Shown piece by piece: positions 24,275 through 35,319 of a stretch of 64,000 bases of DNA (the stretch's first letter is position 1; each line of letters opens with the position of its first letter). Position numbers and translations under genes: made by a program. Origin of the DNA: Cotesia glomerata (taxonomy: Eukaryota; Arthropoda; Insecta; Hymenoptera; Braconidae); the NCBI RefSeq assembly GCF_020080835.1, contig NC_058165.1, positions 9,617,813-9,681,812 on the forward strand. The letters run 5' to 3'. A model generated the notes under the pieces. That model ran no database searches and was not told the origin of the DNA. It worked only from the letters and a program-made list of their open reading frames with translations.

Positions 24275-24314
24275 ATCCCTTCCAATCATCGGACATAACT
24301 ATATAAAGATCTTC
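24275..24314 (+). promoter_or_regulatory. promoter of RNase T2-like gene 2
   Basis: ATCCCTTCCAA at 24275-24285 and TATATAAAGATCTTC at 24300-24314, identical words to those before gene 1. The ATG follows 70 nt downstream. Confidence 0.7.
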
Positions 24315-24383
24315 TATTTGAGTTAAGAACTATCTGTTTATATTGAGATTTGGTTAGAATAACTGTAACAAGCATTTGTTACC

Positions 24384-25422
24384 ATGTATATTATGAAGAA
24401 TATTTTCTTTGTGACAACGATTGTTGCTGTACTATCAGTTGGTGAATGGTATGTATTAGAAACTTATCAATTTAATTTATAAACTAATTATATTTTCAAA
24501 AATTTCAGTGACAATAGATTGAAGATTCAGAGGTTCAAGCGACACGATACCTCAATAAGAATTAAACGAACATCTTACGCACCACCTCCTCCAGTACCAT
24601 TGTAAGTATAAATCCTGACATTCCTTTCTATCATAGTACTATTTCAAACTAATGCATTATTACTAAATTACAATCTAATGTTTATTGATGATGCTTTTGT
24701 AAATTTCAGTGACTACAGTGATAATGCTGATGGCTTCTATGTACTTGATCTTAAATTAAGCAGTCTATACTGTTATTCTGGTGAACCAAATTGTGCACCC
24801 TATCAACATAAATGGATTATCTCAGATTTCAAATTCCAATTGTACAATGAAAAAAATCCATGCCACAATACTTCAATAACTTTGAATCCTGAAAAAATAT
24901 CAACTATACAAAAAAGTATACAAGAAAAGTGGTCCAGCGATCTTCGATCAACCCAAATAGATTGGAAACTTAGCGGCTCTTGCAGCCTTAGAATTCCAGA
25001 ACTTGATGACGAGTTTAAATTTTTCAAGAAATCAATCGACTTGTATGACAAATTCAATATCGGTAAAATTTTAGATGATGAAGGTATCACTGTCAAAGGT
25101 GATTATTCTATTGATAAAATTTCGGACGCTATTTCAAATGCTTTGGGTGGAAAACATGCCCAACTTGGATGTCTTAATGGAAATGATCCATTGAATGAAA
25201 AGGTAAATGGCCTTTTTTAAGTTTTGTGATTATTTTATTTTGCAGACATTAAATGATTGATTATTTCAGAGAGACGGTGTTGATCAATTCGAAGAAGTGA
25301 TTATATTCTTTGATAAACAATTCAATCCGATAGATAACCCCGGATGGCAGAAGTATATATTCGGCGAATGTCCGCGGAATGTCATTGTCCATTATGGTGT
25401 AGATTCAAATAATTATTATTGA
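24384..25422 (+). CDS. secreted RNase T2-fold protein 2, catalytic residues lost
   Basis: Four coding exons: 24384-24448, 24509-24601, 24710-25202 and 25270-25422; total 804 nt, 267 residues; phases agree. The first coding exon is 65 nt, as in the paralogue 1 kb upstream, and encodes a signal peptide. Exon 2 (residues 22-53) adds a basic, proline-rich insert absent from gene 1 (KRHD, RIKR, APPPPVP). The fold then follows T2: FYVLDLKLSSLYC, FFKKSIDLYDKFNIGKIL, ISDAISNALG, FFDKQFNPID. The active-site motifs are lost: WIISDFK (88-94) has Ser91 for His, and IDWKLSGSC (136-144) has Ile136, Asp137, Leu140 and Ser141 for H, E, K and H, with Trp138, Gly142 and Cys144 retained. AATAAA lies at 25556. 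Probably secreted and non-enzymatic. Confidence 0.82.
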
Positions 25423-25605
25423 AAAGATTAGTACCAAATTCTTTTAATTTATTTAATATATCGCACACATACTTAGAAACCTGCAAGGTCATCATAGAAT
25501 TAAATTGTGGACGCTGCCTTGGTGAAATAATTTACAATGTTTAAATGTTTATCGAAATAAAACAAAGAAAATAGTAATATGCTCATTGTTTATTGTAAAC
25601 TATAC

Positions 25606-28600
25606 TTATAAATAAGTAGATTCATTTTGTTGAATAGTTTCTACTATTTGTCGCAAAATGTTAGTCTCTTTTATCATACTGAGTTCTTTACTGATTTTTA
25701 AGCAGTTGTACTCTTTTGAATCGTCAACAGGTTGCCATTTGACAGATATCAAATCTGATGTTTCAGTAACTGGATTTCTGTAACAGAGTTATTCAATTCG
25801 ATCATTAGCACGTTGATTTGGTACATTTATTAGATAATATATTATTTAATAAACAAATTAAATATTTTATTTTATTTCATATTATTATAAAATATATTAT
25901 ATTATTATTTTATTTTATATTATCATTTTATATTACGTATGCGAATTTTTAAATTAATCAGAATTCTTATATTCGGAAAATATGACGTTTAAAAATTCCG
26001 TGATATAGATTTATAGATACATAGATACATACAGGTTGAGTTAATAAGCACGTGTAAGTAAAAATTAAAATCAAAAATTATTTTTATGCGTTTTTTTTCT
26101 ATAATTAGTAATCTCATCAGTGTTTGCACTATGATATTTTCTCTTTTGCAACAACCTTCAACCTATGGGATATCATTACAGTACAAGACACTAAGAAATA
26201 TATGAGTGTCACTGGGTTAAATTCATAAAATTGGGAATTTGAAAAAAAAAAAAAATATTTTTTTTTTTTATATATTTTAAAACTTAATTATTAATTTTAT
26301 TGATATGTTATTTGAAAAATGAAAAAAAAAATTTTTTTCAATTAATTATAAGCGATTAAAAATTGATAAAATTAAAAAAAAAGTCATGTGACTGTGAACG
26401 CACCACGATTGGCCACCATACTTGTGACGTCATAATGTTATAGCAATTCCATAACAGTGCAGCGTTTACAGCCTTTATACGTAACTCGACAAAAACATTG
26501 TAAATTTACTATTAAAAAACGATTTGTTAAAGTGAATTTCGTTCAGCTATGTGTGATACAGGATTTATAAAAGCAAATTCTGATAATATTCCTGGTGTTG
26601 ACATATTTATAATCACCAATTTTTTAAAAAATTTTTTAAAAGTCTGTTTAAAAAATTTAAAAAATTTTTTAAAAGTCTGTTAAAAAATATTATAAACCAC
26701 AATATCTGAGTATTAATTTTTTATTGAATATAATTACTTATTAAATTAATTTTAGAGCATCACGTGAAAGTTACGGTGACAAAGCTATAGGTTATGTTCA
26801 ACTTCGCCGCAAAAATGGTACTTGTATTGTCAAAGGACGTGTATGTCCAGAGCATCGAGTTCGAAGTAAAGCTTATTCAGTTACTTTAACAATTAATGAG
26901 AAGTTAAGAAAAGTTAATGACATTGAATGCCATGACTGTGCAGCTTCAGCAGGTAATTAGTACTCTTAAACTCAAGTTTAGTACCAATTAAACTCAAAAG
27001 TTCTTTGATTAATGTTATGAACAATAATAATTTTTTATATTGATTACACAGGTGGTTGTAAACATGCATTAGCATTACTTATGTGGACCCATCGCAGGAG
27101 TGAAGATCCGACACCTACGGAAGTTGCTTGCTATTGGAAAAAATCTCGGTTGTCAGGCATCGGAACAGTAATTAAATATATTGAAGCTGAAAAACTGACC
27201 AAAAAAACCTCTGCTACTTTAGTTGACAATTTACCGGAAAATGATACATTTTTACAAGAAGTCATTCAACTTGCCAAAAATCAGCAAATAAATTCTCAAA
27301 TCAGACAGTTAAACTTTGATATAGACTCCAAAAAAGCTTACAGTTTATCGTTACATCGACTTATTTTTGATTTTAATAAGAGTGCTGATTCGCAAGTTGA
27401 AAAGTTTTTAGAGTTTGCTAAGATTGAAATGAAAGAAGCTGTATGTGAAGAAGTTGAACAACTATCTAAACAGCAAAGTGAATGTGCAATTTGGCATGAA
27501 CTTCGTTATGGACGTATAACTGCATCAAAATTTTATGAAGCTGCTCATTGTAAAACTGAGAATGGCTCGTAAAGTTATGGCAAGTAAAGTTCATGAAACA
27601 AATGCTATGGCTCGAGGAAAAAATCTAGAAAAAGATGTAATTGAAGTTCTGGAAAAAGAATTAAAAGTAGAAATTACGCGTCCAGGGATTTATCTTGTAC
27701 CTAGTCATCCAGTTTTCGCAGCATCTCCTGATGGAGTTACTAGTGATGCAATAATTGAGATAAAATGTCCCTCTAGTAAAAAATCATAAGACACTTTTTT
27801 GCCAAAAGGCAAAATAAGTTTGAAGTGTAATGCTCAAATGCAGCTACAGATGTTAATGACTGGAAAAAAGAAGGTATCTTTTGTGTTGCTGATCCAAATT
27901 TTGAAGAAAATGAACAAGTCTATATTAAAAAATTGAAATATGATGATGCACATACACATGCCCTTATTAAAAATTCTCTAGTATTTTGGTCCAAAAATAT
28001 ATTTCCAAAACTGTTAAAATCTGTACAAACGTAAGCATTTAGTAGTCTTAATTAACTATTTATAATATATTTTGATGTTGGTTTACAAATGCACTTAATA
28101 ATAAATATATATTACTTTAAATGAAACAAACATTTAGTCATTTATTTTGTAATGAAAATGTTCTTAAATTTAAGTTGAAATTATAGGCGTCTGTAAATTC
28201 ACTAGTGCTGCGGCAATGATAACAATATAGTCTGTTAAAGGTAACATATTATGATTAACAACTGCATGAGGTTTGAGAAAATCAAACTCTCTCATTCTTC
28301 CGATGACGCGTTCTATATGAATACGTAGAGCAGCGATTCGTTTGCCTTGTAAGACATCAGATTGTGATAATTTAACTCCAGAATTAACTGAAGGTGGTCG
28401 AATTAATTCAATATTTTTATCATCAAGAAGTGAAACAATATTTTTGAATCCTCGATCAGCCATGACAGCACAAGCTTCGGGTAACTCTTCTAATAATCCG
28501 CTTTCTTGAAATAATAATTCATCTGAAATTCGACCTCCGAATCCTTTTGATATGAAATTTATAAAACCATCTGGTGTACAAGATATTAAATACTTTAAAG

Positions 28601-31600
28601 TATTACACTTTTTATATTCCGACCAAGTTAAAGATTGATACTCTAGATCACTTGGTTTTTCAATTTGTATCTCGAATGGCATATAAACAAGCTTTTTGAA
28701 GAAATGTGCCAATATAGGAACTGTTTTATTAAAAATAATACTAGCATTGCTGACACTCATTCCAAACTGTTCACTCAATCTTTCAAAGCTATCTTGGCGT
28801 CGTATTTTCATCAAAGATAATTTTATATTGGTAATATTGATATTAGATATAACACTAAGATGTTCTAACATCACATTCCATTCTTGAGGTACTCCAGTGT
28901 AGGCTTTTAAATTGTCATTAATTAAGTAATTTGTAACTTTTAGAATTTCAGCTTTTTTTACAGGAGCCTGTAAGCTAGAATTCATAGTACTCGAGCTGGT
29001 ATTTTCTGAAGGTTCATAAATCTCTTGAGAACTATTCGAATGTGTTGTAAAACTACTAGATGACAAACTTTTCTGAGCATCTTCGAGTAACTTTGAAATT
29101 AATTTCTGACATAATGGTTTGATTGAAGATGTTGAAGTACTAATGCTGCCAGTTTTAATTGGTGAGCAGGATTTATCTACGCCGATTGATGGAAGTTTGC
29201 ATTGAATTGATACAGTGCGATATTTAGGACGTCTATTCATTTGAACAGCAACAGTACGACTATTAGAATCGGTTTGTGTTTGTGTTTCAACACTGACTTT
29301 GAGATGAGATATTACATTTAATGGAGCAGAATCAACTTCAACATGTTCAACAGTGTTGACTGATCCGGTATCAAAGTTTGGTTCTTGAGGATTACCAATT
29401 TCCATACTGTCCAAAGATTCACTTAAAATATCCTGAATTATTTGTTGTCTTCGTCTTTTTTCTGCAGCTGGTCTAAGAATCATTGAAGTCCATCTTTCGT
29501 TTACGATTCGGTTGACATTCGAACTTGTGTGGCACTACATCAATTTTAATTTTGGCTTTACCTCCCATTGTTGTGTAATATATATAATTTTCCATATCAT
29601 CCTTTAGCTGGAAAAGAACAAATCATAAGTATTATTTAAATGCTTTTATAATAAGGAAATAAAACTACAAAATTTACTTTACAAATATTAATATAGTTCA
29701 ATGTGTAACCTAAAAGGTTATAACATTATAAAAATATAAAACTGAATTCTAGTTATCAGATAACGATTTATGAATTTATTGCAGTTTAGATAACCAGCAT
29801 AAAATTTTTTTAAGCTGTGATTTTAAAGGTTATGATTTGAAGCCCAGTTAAAAGACTTAACTGACTGAACTTTTTCTTAGTTTTTTACTTTAAACACTTA
29901 CATGAAAAATAACTAATGACAATATGAATATGAAATACTTACATCAAAGTGATCTTCACAACAAAAAAAGTTCAATTTTGTTTTAGGATTATCTCGGAGG
30001 ACTGCTTGAAACCATTTTTTTCGACGTTTCTCGTCTTGAGGAACATTCAAAAACATTTTTTCCGGAGTTGTCTTTGTAGTATTTGTGCATAATGGTACAA
30101 AACAAGAGCGGCAACTTTCGAGATTTGACATTGTTATATATTTTTGAGCATTTAACAATGACAGAATAAAATAAATCAAAGCTCAAAGCACTATACTTAT
30201 TATCTCTGTATACTACTACGAGTGACAACTAACATTATGACGTCACACGCGCTCGGATTTGTTCGGGAGGTGTCGGCGCGTCTTCGGTACTAGATTCAAA
30301 AATTAATTTTTATTTTGATATAACTTTTTAATTATTGCAAAAAAAAAAAAAAATAAAAATTGTTTTGTTATAAAACTTATATATGATCTTTCCATTTTTC
30401 AAAAAAAAAAAAAAAAAATTTCAAAAACCCAATTGTACACAGAAAAAAAAAATTCTTGCACCAAGAAAATTTTAAGAAAGACAAAAGTTATTTGGAGCAA
30501 GAAGAAATTTTTTGGCTCAAGAAACTTTAACTTCATTCAAGAAATTTTCAATCTTCCTTAATATTTTGTTAAGCTAAGAAAATTTACCCTTTAGTCACGA
30601 ATTTTTTTTTCAGTGTACAAACAACAAAAAACCCAGTGAAACGGTTTGTCATCAGCTAGTTATATTATAAACTTAAATTTTTTATTAATAAAAAAAAATA
30701 ATAACTTTTAAGTGTATAAAAAGAATAAATACCCTGTCTTGGCAAAGTTAGTCCACAAATCTATAAATATTTTTTGAATGAGACTCTCTGTTGGATAAGA
30801 ACTCGGTAATTTTATTCCAAGCGCTGCTAATAATTTTGCGTTGAATAAATACATCAAGTCCTCTGCATGACTGGTCCCTAGAAAATAGTAATTAATTATA
30901 TTTCTATTTCTATGAGTTTCTAGTGTATTGGCTTTTTATGCCCCTTTACACCCCAAGCCTTTCTCAACATTAATGATTTTGCTTGGTTACTGCTCTATAT
31001 TTTGCGGCTGTGGCCCGACTTGTGCTTTCTGTACCGTATTCACCCTGAACCTCACCTTCTCAGGTTGTTAGAACAGAATCATGGGGAAACCACAGAGAAA
31101 ACCCATGTAAATACAGTCGGAGCTGGGCTAAGTCTACAGTGATTGATAAGGAACTCTTCTTTATCAACCACTGGAGCATTAGGCCCTTCTCCTAGTGTGC
31201 AGAGATCCCTCGTGCTAGCCAACGCTGACTAGAGTGGTCACCCAATTAAGTTGTAGCTTAACTGGGGGATTGCCCAAGTCAGACGTGTGCCGCCTGGCTA
31301 TCTCTGCCACTTTCAGAGGCTGGCAATGTAACGCACATATTTTTAATTATAATCACTGAAAAATATTGGTGCGTGCCGGGATCGAACCCGGGTCCCACTC
31401 TTTCGAAAAGCGGGCACCGAGCCGACTGGGCTATTGCCAGCCTCTAGTAATTAATTATATTAAATTACAAAAATAAAGAAATAAGACAATTCTTGGGTTT
31501 TAATTTGTAAAAACTGTTGTAATTTTGAATTAAGAATTATGATTCAAATTAGTTTTATAGCAGAAGTACCTTCCAAGTCACTTGAAAATAAGTTTTGTAT

Positions 31601-33496
31601 AACAGCAGTTTCTTTAGAGTAATGGTCGAACTTGTACAAATAAGTAAGTATTCCGGGAATTCTAGGTTGAATTTCAAGTACATGATGAATGGCAGTCAAA
31701 AAATCGGATGCTGAGCGTAAGTTTGCTAGTGATTGGCCATTTTCGGGACTAATTTTTTTATCACCCAAAAAAATTTTTTTCAAGTCTGTTACGGAAATAT
31801 TAAACTCTTTTAAAAAATTCTTAGCATTTGGATGTAAAAGTGAATTCTCCGGATCAGCATCTATTTCAGAGTAATTATCCTTTTCCAATTCTACACAAAA
31901 ATGAATAAATTTTATTATTGATTAATAATTTACCGCAATAAAAATTCAAAATGTGTATAAGAAGAAAATCAACTGTTTATTCATACCTACTAGATCGATA
32001 ATCCCTTCATGACTAGTGTATCCTATAATGTGAGGGACTTTGATACCCGATTTAACAGCTTCAGCCAAAGGAATATCCAGAAATGGATTCTTAGATTTTG
32101 AATCAATAGATGGTAGGAAAGGGTTCCAAATCAAGAATCTGTTCTGTAGGCGTAAAACAATATTACAGTAAAAAATAGAAGTAAATAATGAAAGCAGATT
32201 GTACCTTCCATGAAGCAAAAGACCGTTCTGCTTTGACCAACTCCAGCGCATCGATGGATTGTAGATACTCGATGAGTTTCTTGGTGTCAGTGATTTCGTT
32301 TCCCAACACTGATGATACTACAACGGCCTTTTCCTTCATTGAATCTGCTGATGAAATCGCCCATGGACATGTAGCTACTCCACTTTGTAAAATTGCTTTA
32401 TGGAACAATCCTAAATAATGCAAATTTGATATTATTTTTAAAAAGTATTAAAAAAATGAGAAGTCTTGTATTATTTTAAATATTATTTCAGTGAAATACG
32501 CTTATCATTATAAGTTTTAAAAGAAATGTAATAAATATATGCCTTGCGATAAAAATTATGACAACTACTATATGATGAAATATATTTTGGAATTAATTTC
32601 GCAAGTTTTAGTCAAACATTTAAATATGGTAATAAAATATCTTCTGTACCACAATGTATAAAATATAATTTATAGCTTTCAAGAAATTCTAATTAATTTT
32701 GAGTAGCAAAAGGTTTTGTTATAAATTATTAATAATACTGTGATTTATTATCTTTACTACCTTGAGCAAGTGGAGAGATTGTCAAAAAATGAACAGAAGA
32801 AGCGCCTGCACTTTCTCCGAAAATTGTAACATTATTCGGATCACCCCCGAACTTTGCAATATTCTGTTGCACCCATTTTAAAGCCATCACCTGGTCTTTC
32901 AAGCCTTGATTACCCGGACAAGCTTCATCTTCCAAATTGAGAAATCCTGAAATTAAATTATTTATTGTTAAAAAAAAACAAATTAACGAAATTATAATTT
33001 ACCTAAAATTCCTAAACGGTAGTTTATCGTAACGAGAACAATATCTTTTTCAACTAGTAAATCAGGACCAAATAGATCGTCATCTCCAGATCCAAAAACG
33101 AAACCACCACCATGAATCCAAACGAGAGTAGCTCGAGGGGTATCAGGAGTCAAATTTGTTGAATAAACATTTAAAAAAAGACAGTCATCACTCCCTGATA
33201 CTTTTTTTGTAATCCAATCAAATTGTGCGCAGATATTACCAAATTTCGTAGCTTCTCTCGCTCCAGACCACGGTTCCTGAGGCTCTGGATCCTGTAATAA
33301 AACTTTCCATCAATTATTTTTCCGAGTAAAGTTATTAAAAGATTAAAAAATACAAAACCTTAAATCTCAATGCTCCGACAGGTGATTTTGCATACGGAAT
33401 GCCACGAAACGCATAAAAATCCTTTCCATTCATATTCTTCTCTATTGCACCACGCAATTTACCTTGATGAATCTGTACTATTGGAGACTCCATCAT
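25606..33496 (-). CDS. carboxylesterase (alpha/beta hydrolase), eight exons, complete
   Basis: Exons on the minus strand: 33496-33359, 33291-33003, 32946-32761, 32410-32205, 32143-31987, 31890-31570, 30877-30733 and 25777-25606; total 1614 nt, 537 residues, all junctions GT-AG and in frame. It hydrolyses carboxylic esters. The oxyanion-hole motif HGGG is at 106-109, the nucleophile Ser188 in FGESAG, Glu319 in YTSHEG and His436 in GTSHAED, so the triad is complete with the spacing of insect alpha-esterases. WTNFAKTG before the last splice and SDLISVKWQPV after it are the usual C-terminal family block. No signal peptide is evident (start MMESPIVQIHQGKLRG), so it is probably cytosolic. The last intron (about 4.95 kb) contains a DNA transposon; intron 6 contains a SINE. 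Its 3' end converges on RNase T2-like gene 2, with AATAAA (minus) at 25594-25589. Confidence 0.92.
25778..26228. other. intronic AT-rich DNA of the esterase
   Basis: Part of the last esterase intron, between the last exon and the transposon end. Simple ATTATTTTATTTTATATTAT stretches; nothing else seen. Confidence 0.6.
26549..28033 (+). pseudogene. SWIM zinc finger plus YqaJ-type (lambda exonuclease-like) nuclease, broken
   Basis: The second gene of the transposon. An upstream ATG at 26549 begins MCDTGFIKANSDNIPGVD; coding then resumes after an AG at about 26754 and reads through a SWIM-like motif (ECHDCAASAG joined across the intron 26953-27050 to GGCKHALALL). From about 27475 comes the YqaJ domain: WHELRYGRITASKFYEA, then in another frame AMARGKNLEKDVIE, HPVFAASPDGV and IIEIKCPSSKK (metal-binding D and E-x-K retained). 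Breaks: a frameshift near 27567, a stop at 27787, and another frameshift near 27870 before FCVADPNFEE. YqaJ proteins are Mg-dependent exonucleases that may process transposon ends; this copy cannot make one. Confidence 0.75.
28170..30131 (-). pseudogene. THAP-domain DDE transposase (DDE_Tnp_4 type), defective
   Basis: Exon 1 (30131-29943, 63 codons) encodes a THAP zinc-finger start, CRSCFVPLC to FFCCEDHFD (C2CH). Intron 29942-29608 is GT-AG; exon 2 starts at 29607 and continues the THAP domain to a VPHKF motif. A stop at about 29478 in that frame overlaps a second frame that runs to 28170, so a one-base frameshift is likely. The catalytic part has SNASIIFNKTVPILAHFF (HTH), TWSEYKKCNTLKYLIS, GGRISD, VMADRGFKN (second Asp) and RIHIERVIGRMR (Glu). 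The stretch before FEIQIEKPS that should hold the first catalytic Asp is missing, with LVYMP joined directly to it, so about 25-35 residues seem deleted. Not functional. Confidence 0.78.
30438..30615. mobile_element. 178-bp MITE, TA target duplication
   Basis: Begins CACAGAAAAAAAAAATTC and ends TTTTTTTTTCAGTG, flanked by TA at 30436-30437 and 30616-30617. Same family as 20085-20258. It sits immediately next to the right end of the THAP-DDE transposon. Confidence 0.75.
30940..31445 (-). mobile_element. tRNA-derived SINE in esterase intron 6
   Basis: A GC-rich island of about 500 bp. On the minus strand, its head has a near-consensus A box TAGCCCAGTCGGC (31433-31421) and a perfect B box GGGTTCGATCCC (31389-31378). 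The anticodon stem is degenerate, so it is not a tRNA gene. The GAGGCTGGCAAT-type sequence at the head recurs in direct orientation at 31318. No ORF. Confidence 0.7.
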
Positions 33497-34036
33497 CACG
33501 TCAAAAAACGTAAATAAACAGCTTTACTCTACGATTTTTCAAGCAATACTAAACTTAACTCGACTATCACCCAGGTCATCAAGTATTATACGCTCAGTAG
33601 TATACATATGGGTCTAACTCACGTCATCAGTTAAATATTTACGCAGTCTTTCTCTTACTATCTAAACTTTGAATATAATTTATTGATAAGTACGTTTCTT
33701 TTATTTTTTTCTGTTCCTGCTATTGTCTAAAGCACTGTAATATATTTAATTTCGAAATAAATACATAGACTTCCGAAATGTCTTTAAATCAAGTCAACGA
33801 TTTTCCTAAAAAAGTTATTTCATTTTTACTTTCACCTTTTTTTTTGCACATTGTCATCTTTCGTCGATGAAATAAACCATTTTTTTTATACCAAATAAAA
33901 AAAATTCATTTTTTGATTGAAAAACATTGTTTAAATTTAAATATTTCTTAAATTGAAATAAATTTATTTGGTTTTCTTTAATCACATGTGTGTGTGTGTG
34001 TGATAGTACTACTTTAAATATTTTTGAACAATTCTA
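33497..34036. other. upstream region of the esterase
   Basis: AT-rich DNA between the intact esterase and the next esterase exon; it should contain the promoter. A short (GT)n lies at 33986-34002. No gene. Confidence 0.5.
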
Positions 34037-34106
34037 TTATTTTGAATTATCAACATTAGCTTGCCATTTTGCAGGAATTAAATCTGATATTTCAATATTC
34101 GGCTCT
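34037..34106 (-). pseudogene. last exon of a second carboxylesterase
   Basis: After a TTTTGTTGCAG acceptor the exon reads EPNIEISDLIPAKWQANV and stops at 34037-34039. It aligns with the last exon of the intact esterase (NPVTETSDLISVKWQPV). Its acceptor phase (2) matches the donor of the WTNFSKMG exon at 63233, 29 kb away, in the same orientation. No other esterase exon lies between. I treat it as the terminal exon of the pseudogene at 63.2-63.8 kb, split by insertions; an independent orphan exon is the alternative. Confidence 0.7.
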
Positions 34107-34700
34107 CTGCAACAAAATCATCATACGATATATGATGATAGATAAGCCTGATTAAAAACAAGTATTGAGACAAAGGAAAAAGTATTAAAACGTATTGGCT
34201 TTCTATAGTCAATCCAATACTTTTCAATACTTTTTTCTTTGTCTCAATACTTTTTTTATTCAGAGAAATTAATCTACATATTTATTAAATGATTCATTTA
34301 TTTTCCACAAAAATTTTTTTATCGCTGTAACTGTAGTCTTTAGCCATTTTTTGCCTTTTTTATTTTTTGGGTTTTTTTGCATATTACTCAAATCTGGAGA
34401 GTGACCGGGCCAAACGGACTTAAAATTTAGATTTAATGGGTCAAAATACGTGTACGTAAGTGGGTTCAATCAAATGCACAAATAACTTTTTTTTTGTGTG
34501 CCGGTGTTGTTAATTAAAATAACGTCCCTTTTTAAGTTAGGGAGAGAGCGCCAGTGTCCAGTAAAGTATGTCCCAAACAAACAAACAAAGACACAACAAA
34601 GTGTATGACTAACTAACTACTGTAGCTAACGTTAGTCACACAGATTTACTTACACATTCACACGTGCTAACGTCTTCGTTTGGAACGCACTTTGTATATA
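34107..34700. repeat. spacer with a 40-bp-arm palindrome
   Basis: Positions 34166-34252 form an inverted repeat: AGTATTGAGACAAAGGAAAA on the left is matched in reverse by TTTTTCTTTGTCTCAATACT on the right, with an 11-20 nt loop. The rest is AT-rich without a gene. Confidence 0.7.
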
Positions 34701-35319
34701 TAGGGTAGATGTACCGTTTGTGGCCACTGTTCCGTTTGTGGCCATTTTGAGATTTATAACTAAATATTAAATGTTTAGTTATTTTTATTGTATCACGTAG
34801 TTTACTTTAGGATTTTTTGATATGTTGGCAACGCTGTGAACTCTTCTCTTTAGTCGGTATGCGTATTGTATAAAAAATAATTCAAAACATTTCTGGATGT
34901 GTGATGTATTTGAGAAATTTCATCGATTTCTAATAAGAATCTGCAGAACGACCCTGGTAAGTAAATTAGTGATATTTGTCGAAAATCTTAATATTCTTTG
35001 AATATTTTTTATTTATACTATTGAAATAGCTTAAAATTAAATAAAAAAACATTAATTTACTAAAACTAACCTAAAATATTAATAAAATAACCCATGGCCA
35101 CAACTGGTACAACAAAAACATACAAGCGCTACTTTTGGTCATGCCATGACCACAAGTGGTGCATGTATTTTCCAGTTTTGGCCATCATATTTATTTGCTT
35201 GACAACTTGAGTTACTCGCGTGTATATTATGTAGTTATTAATTTTAAAATAATTAATAAAAGATTTTAATCATTAAACTAATAATTAATTCTTTAATTTT
35301 GTATATTTTAGAAATTAAA

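Larger units (their letters stand above)
26229..30434. mobile_element. THAP-DDE / YqaJ DNA transposon (ISL2EU-like), decayed
   Basis: About 4.2 kb inside the last esterase intron. Ends: AATTGGGAATTTGAAA at the left and, read in reverse at the right, AATTGGGTTTTTGAAA, followed by homopolymer-rich subterminal DNA. GACGTCA words occur near both ends (26428 and 30240). It carries two convergent genes: a SWIM-YqaJ nuclease gene (plus) and a THAP-DDE transposase (minus). Pairing of an IS5-like transposase with a YqaJ nuclease is, as I recall, reported for the ISL2EU superfamily; that name is tentative. The target duplication is not clear. Both genes are broken. Confidence 0.7.

Noticed and set aside
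22765..25422. RNase T2-like genes as active ribonucleases
   Set aside because: All catalytic His and the supporting Glu and Lys are replaced in both.
31371..31445. Possible tRNA gene on the minus strand
   Set aside because: A and B boxes are good, but the anticodon stem does not pair properly and a repeat body follows; it is a SINE head.
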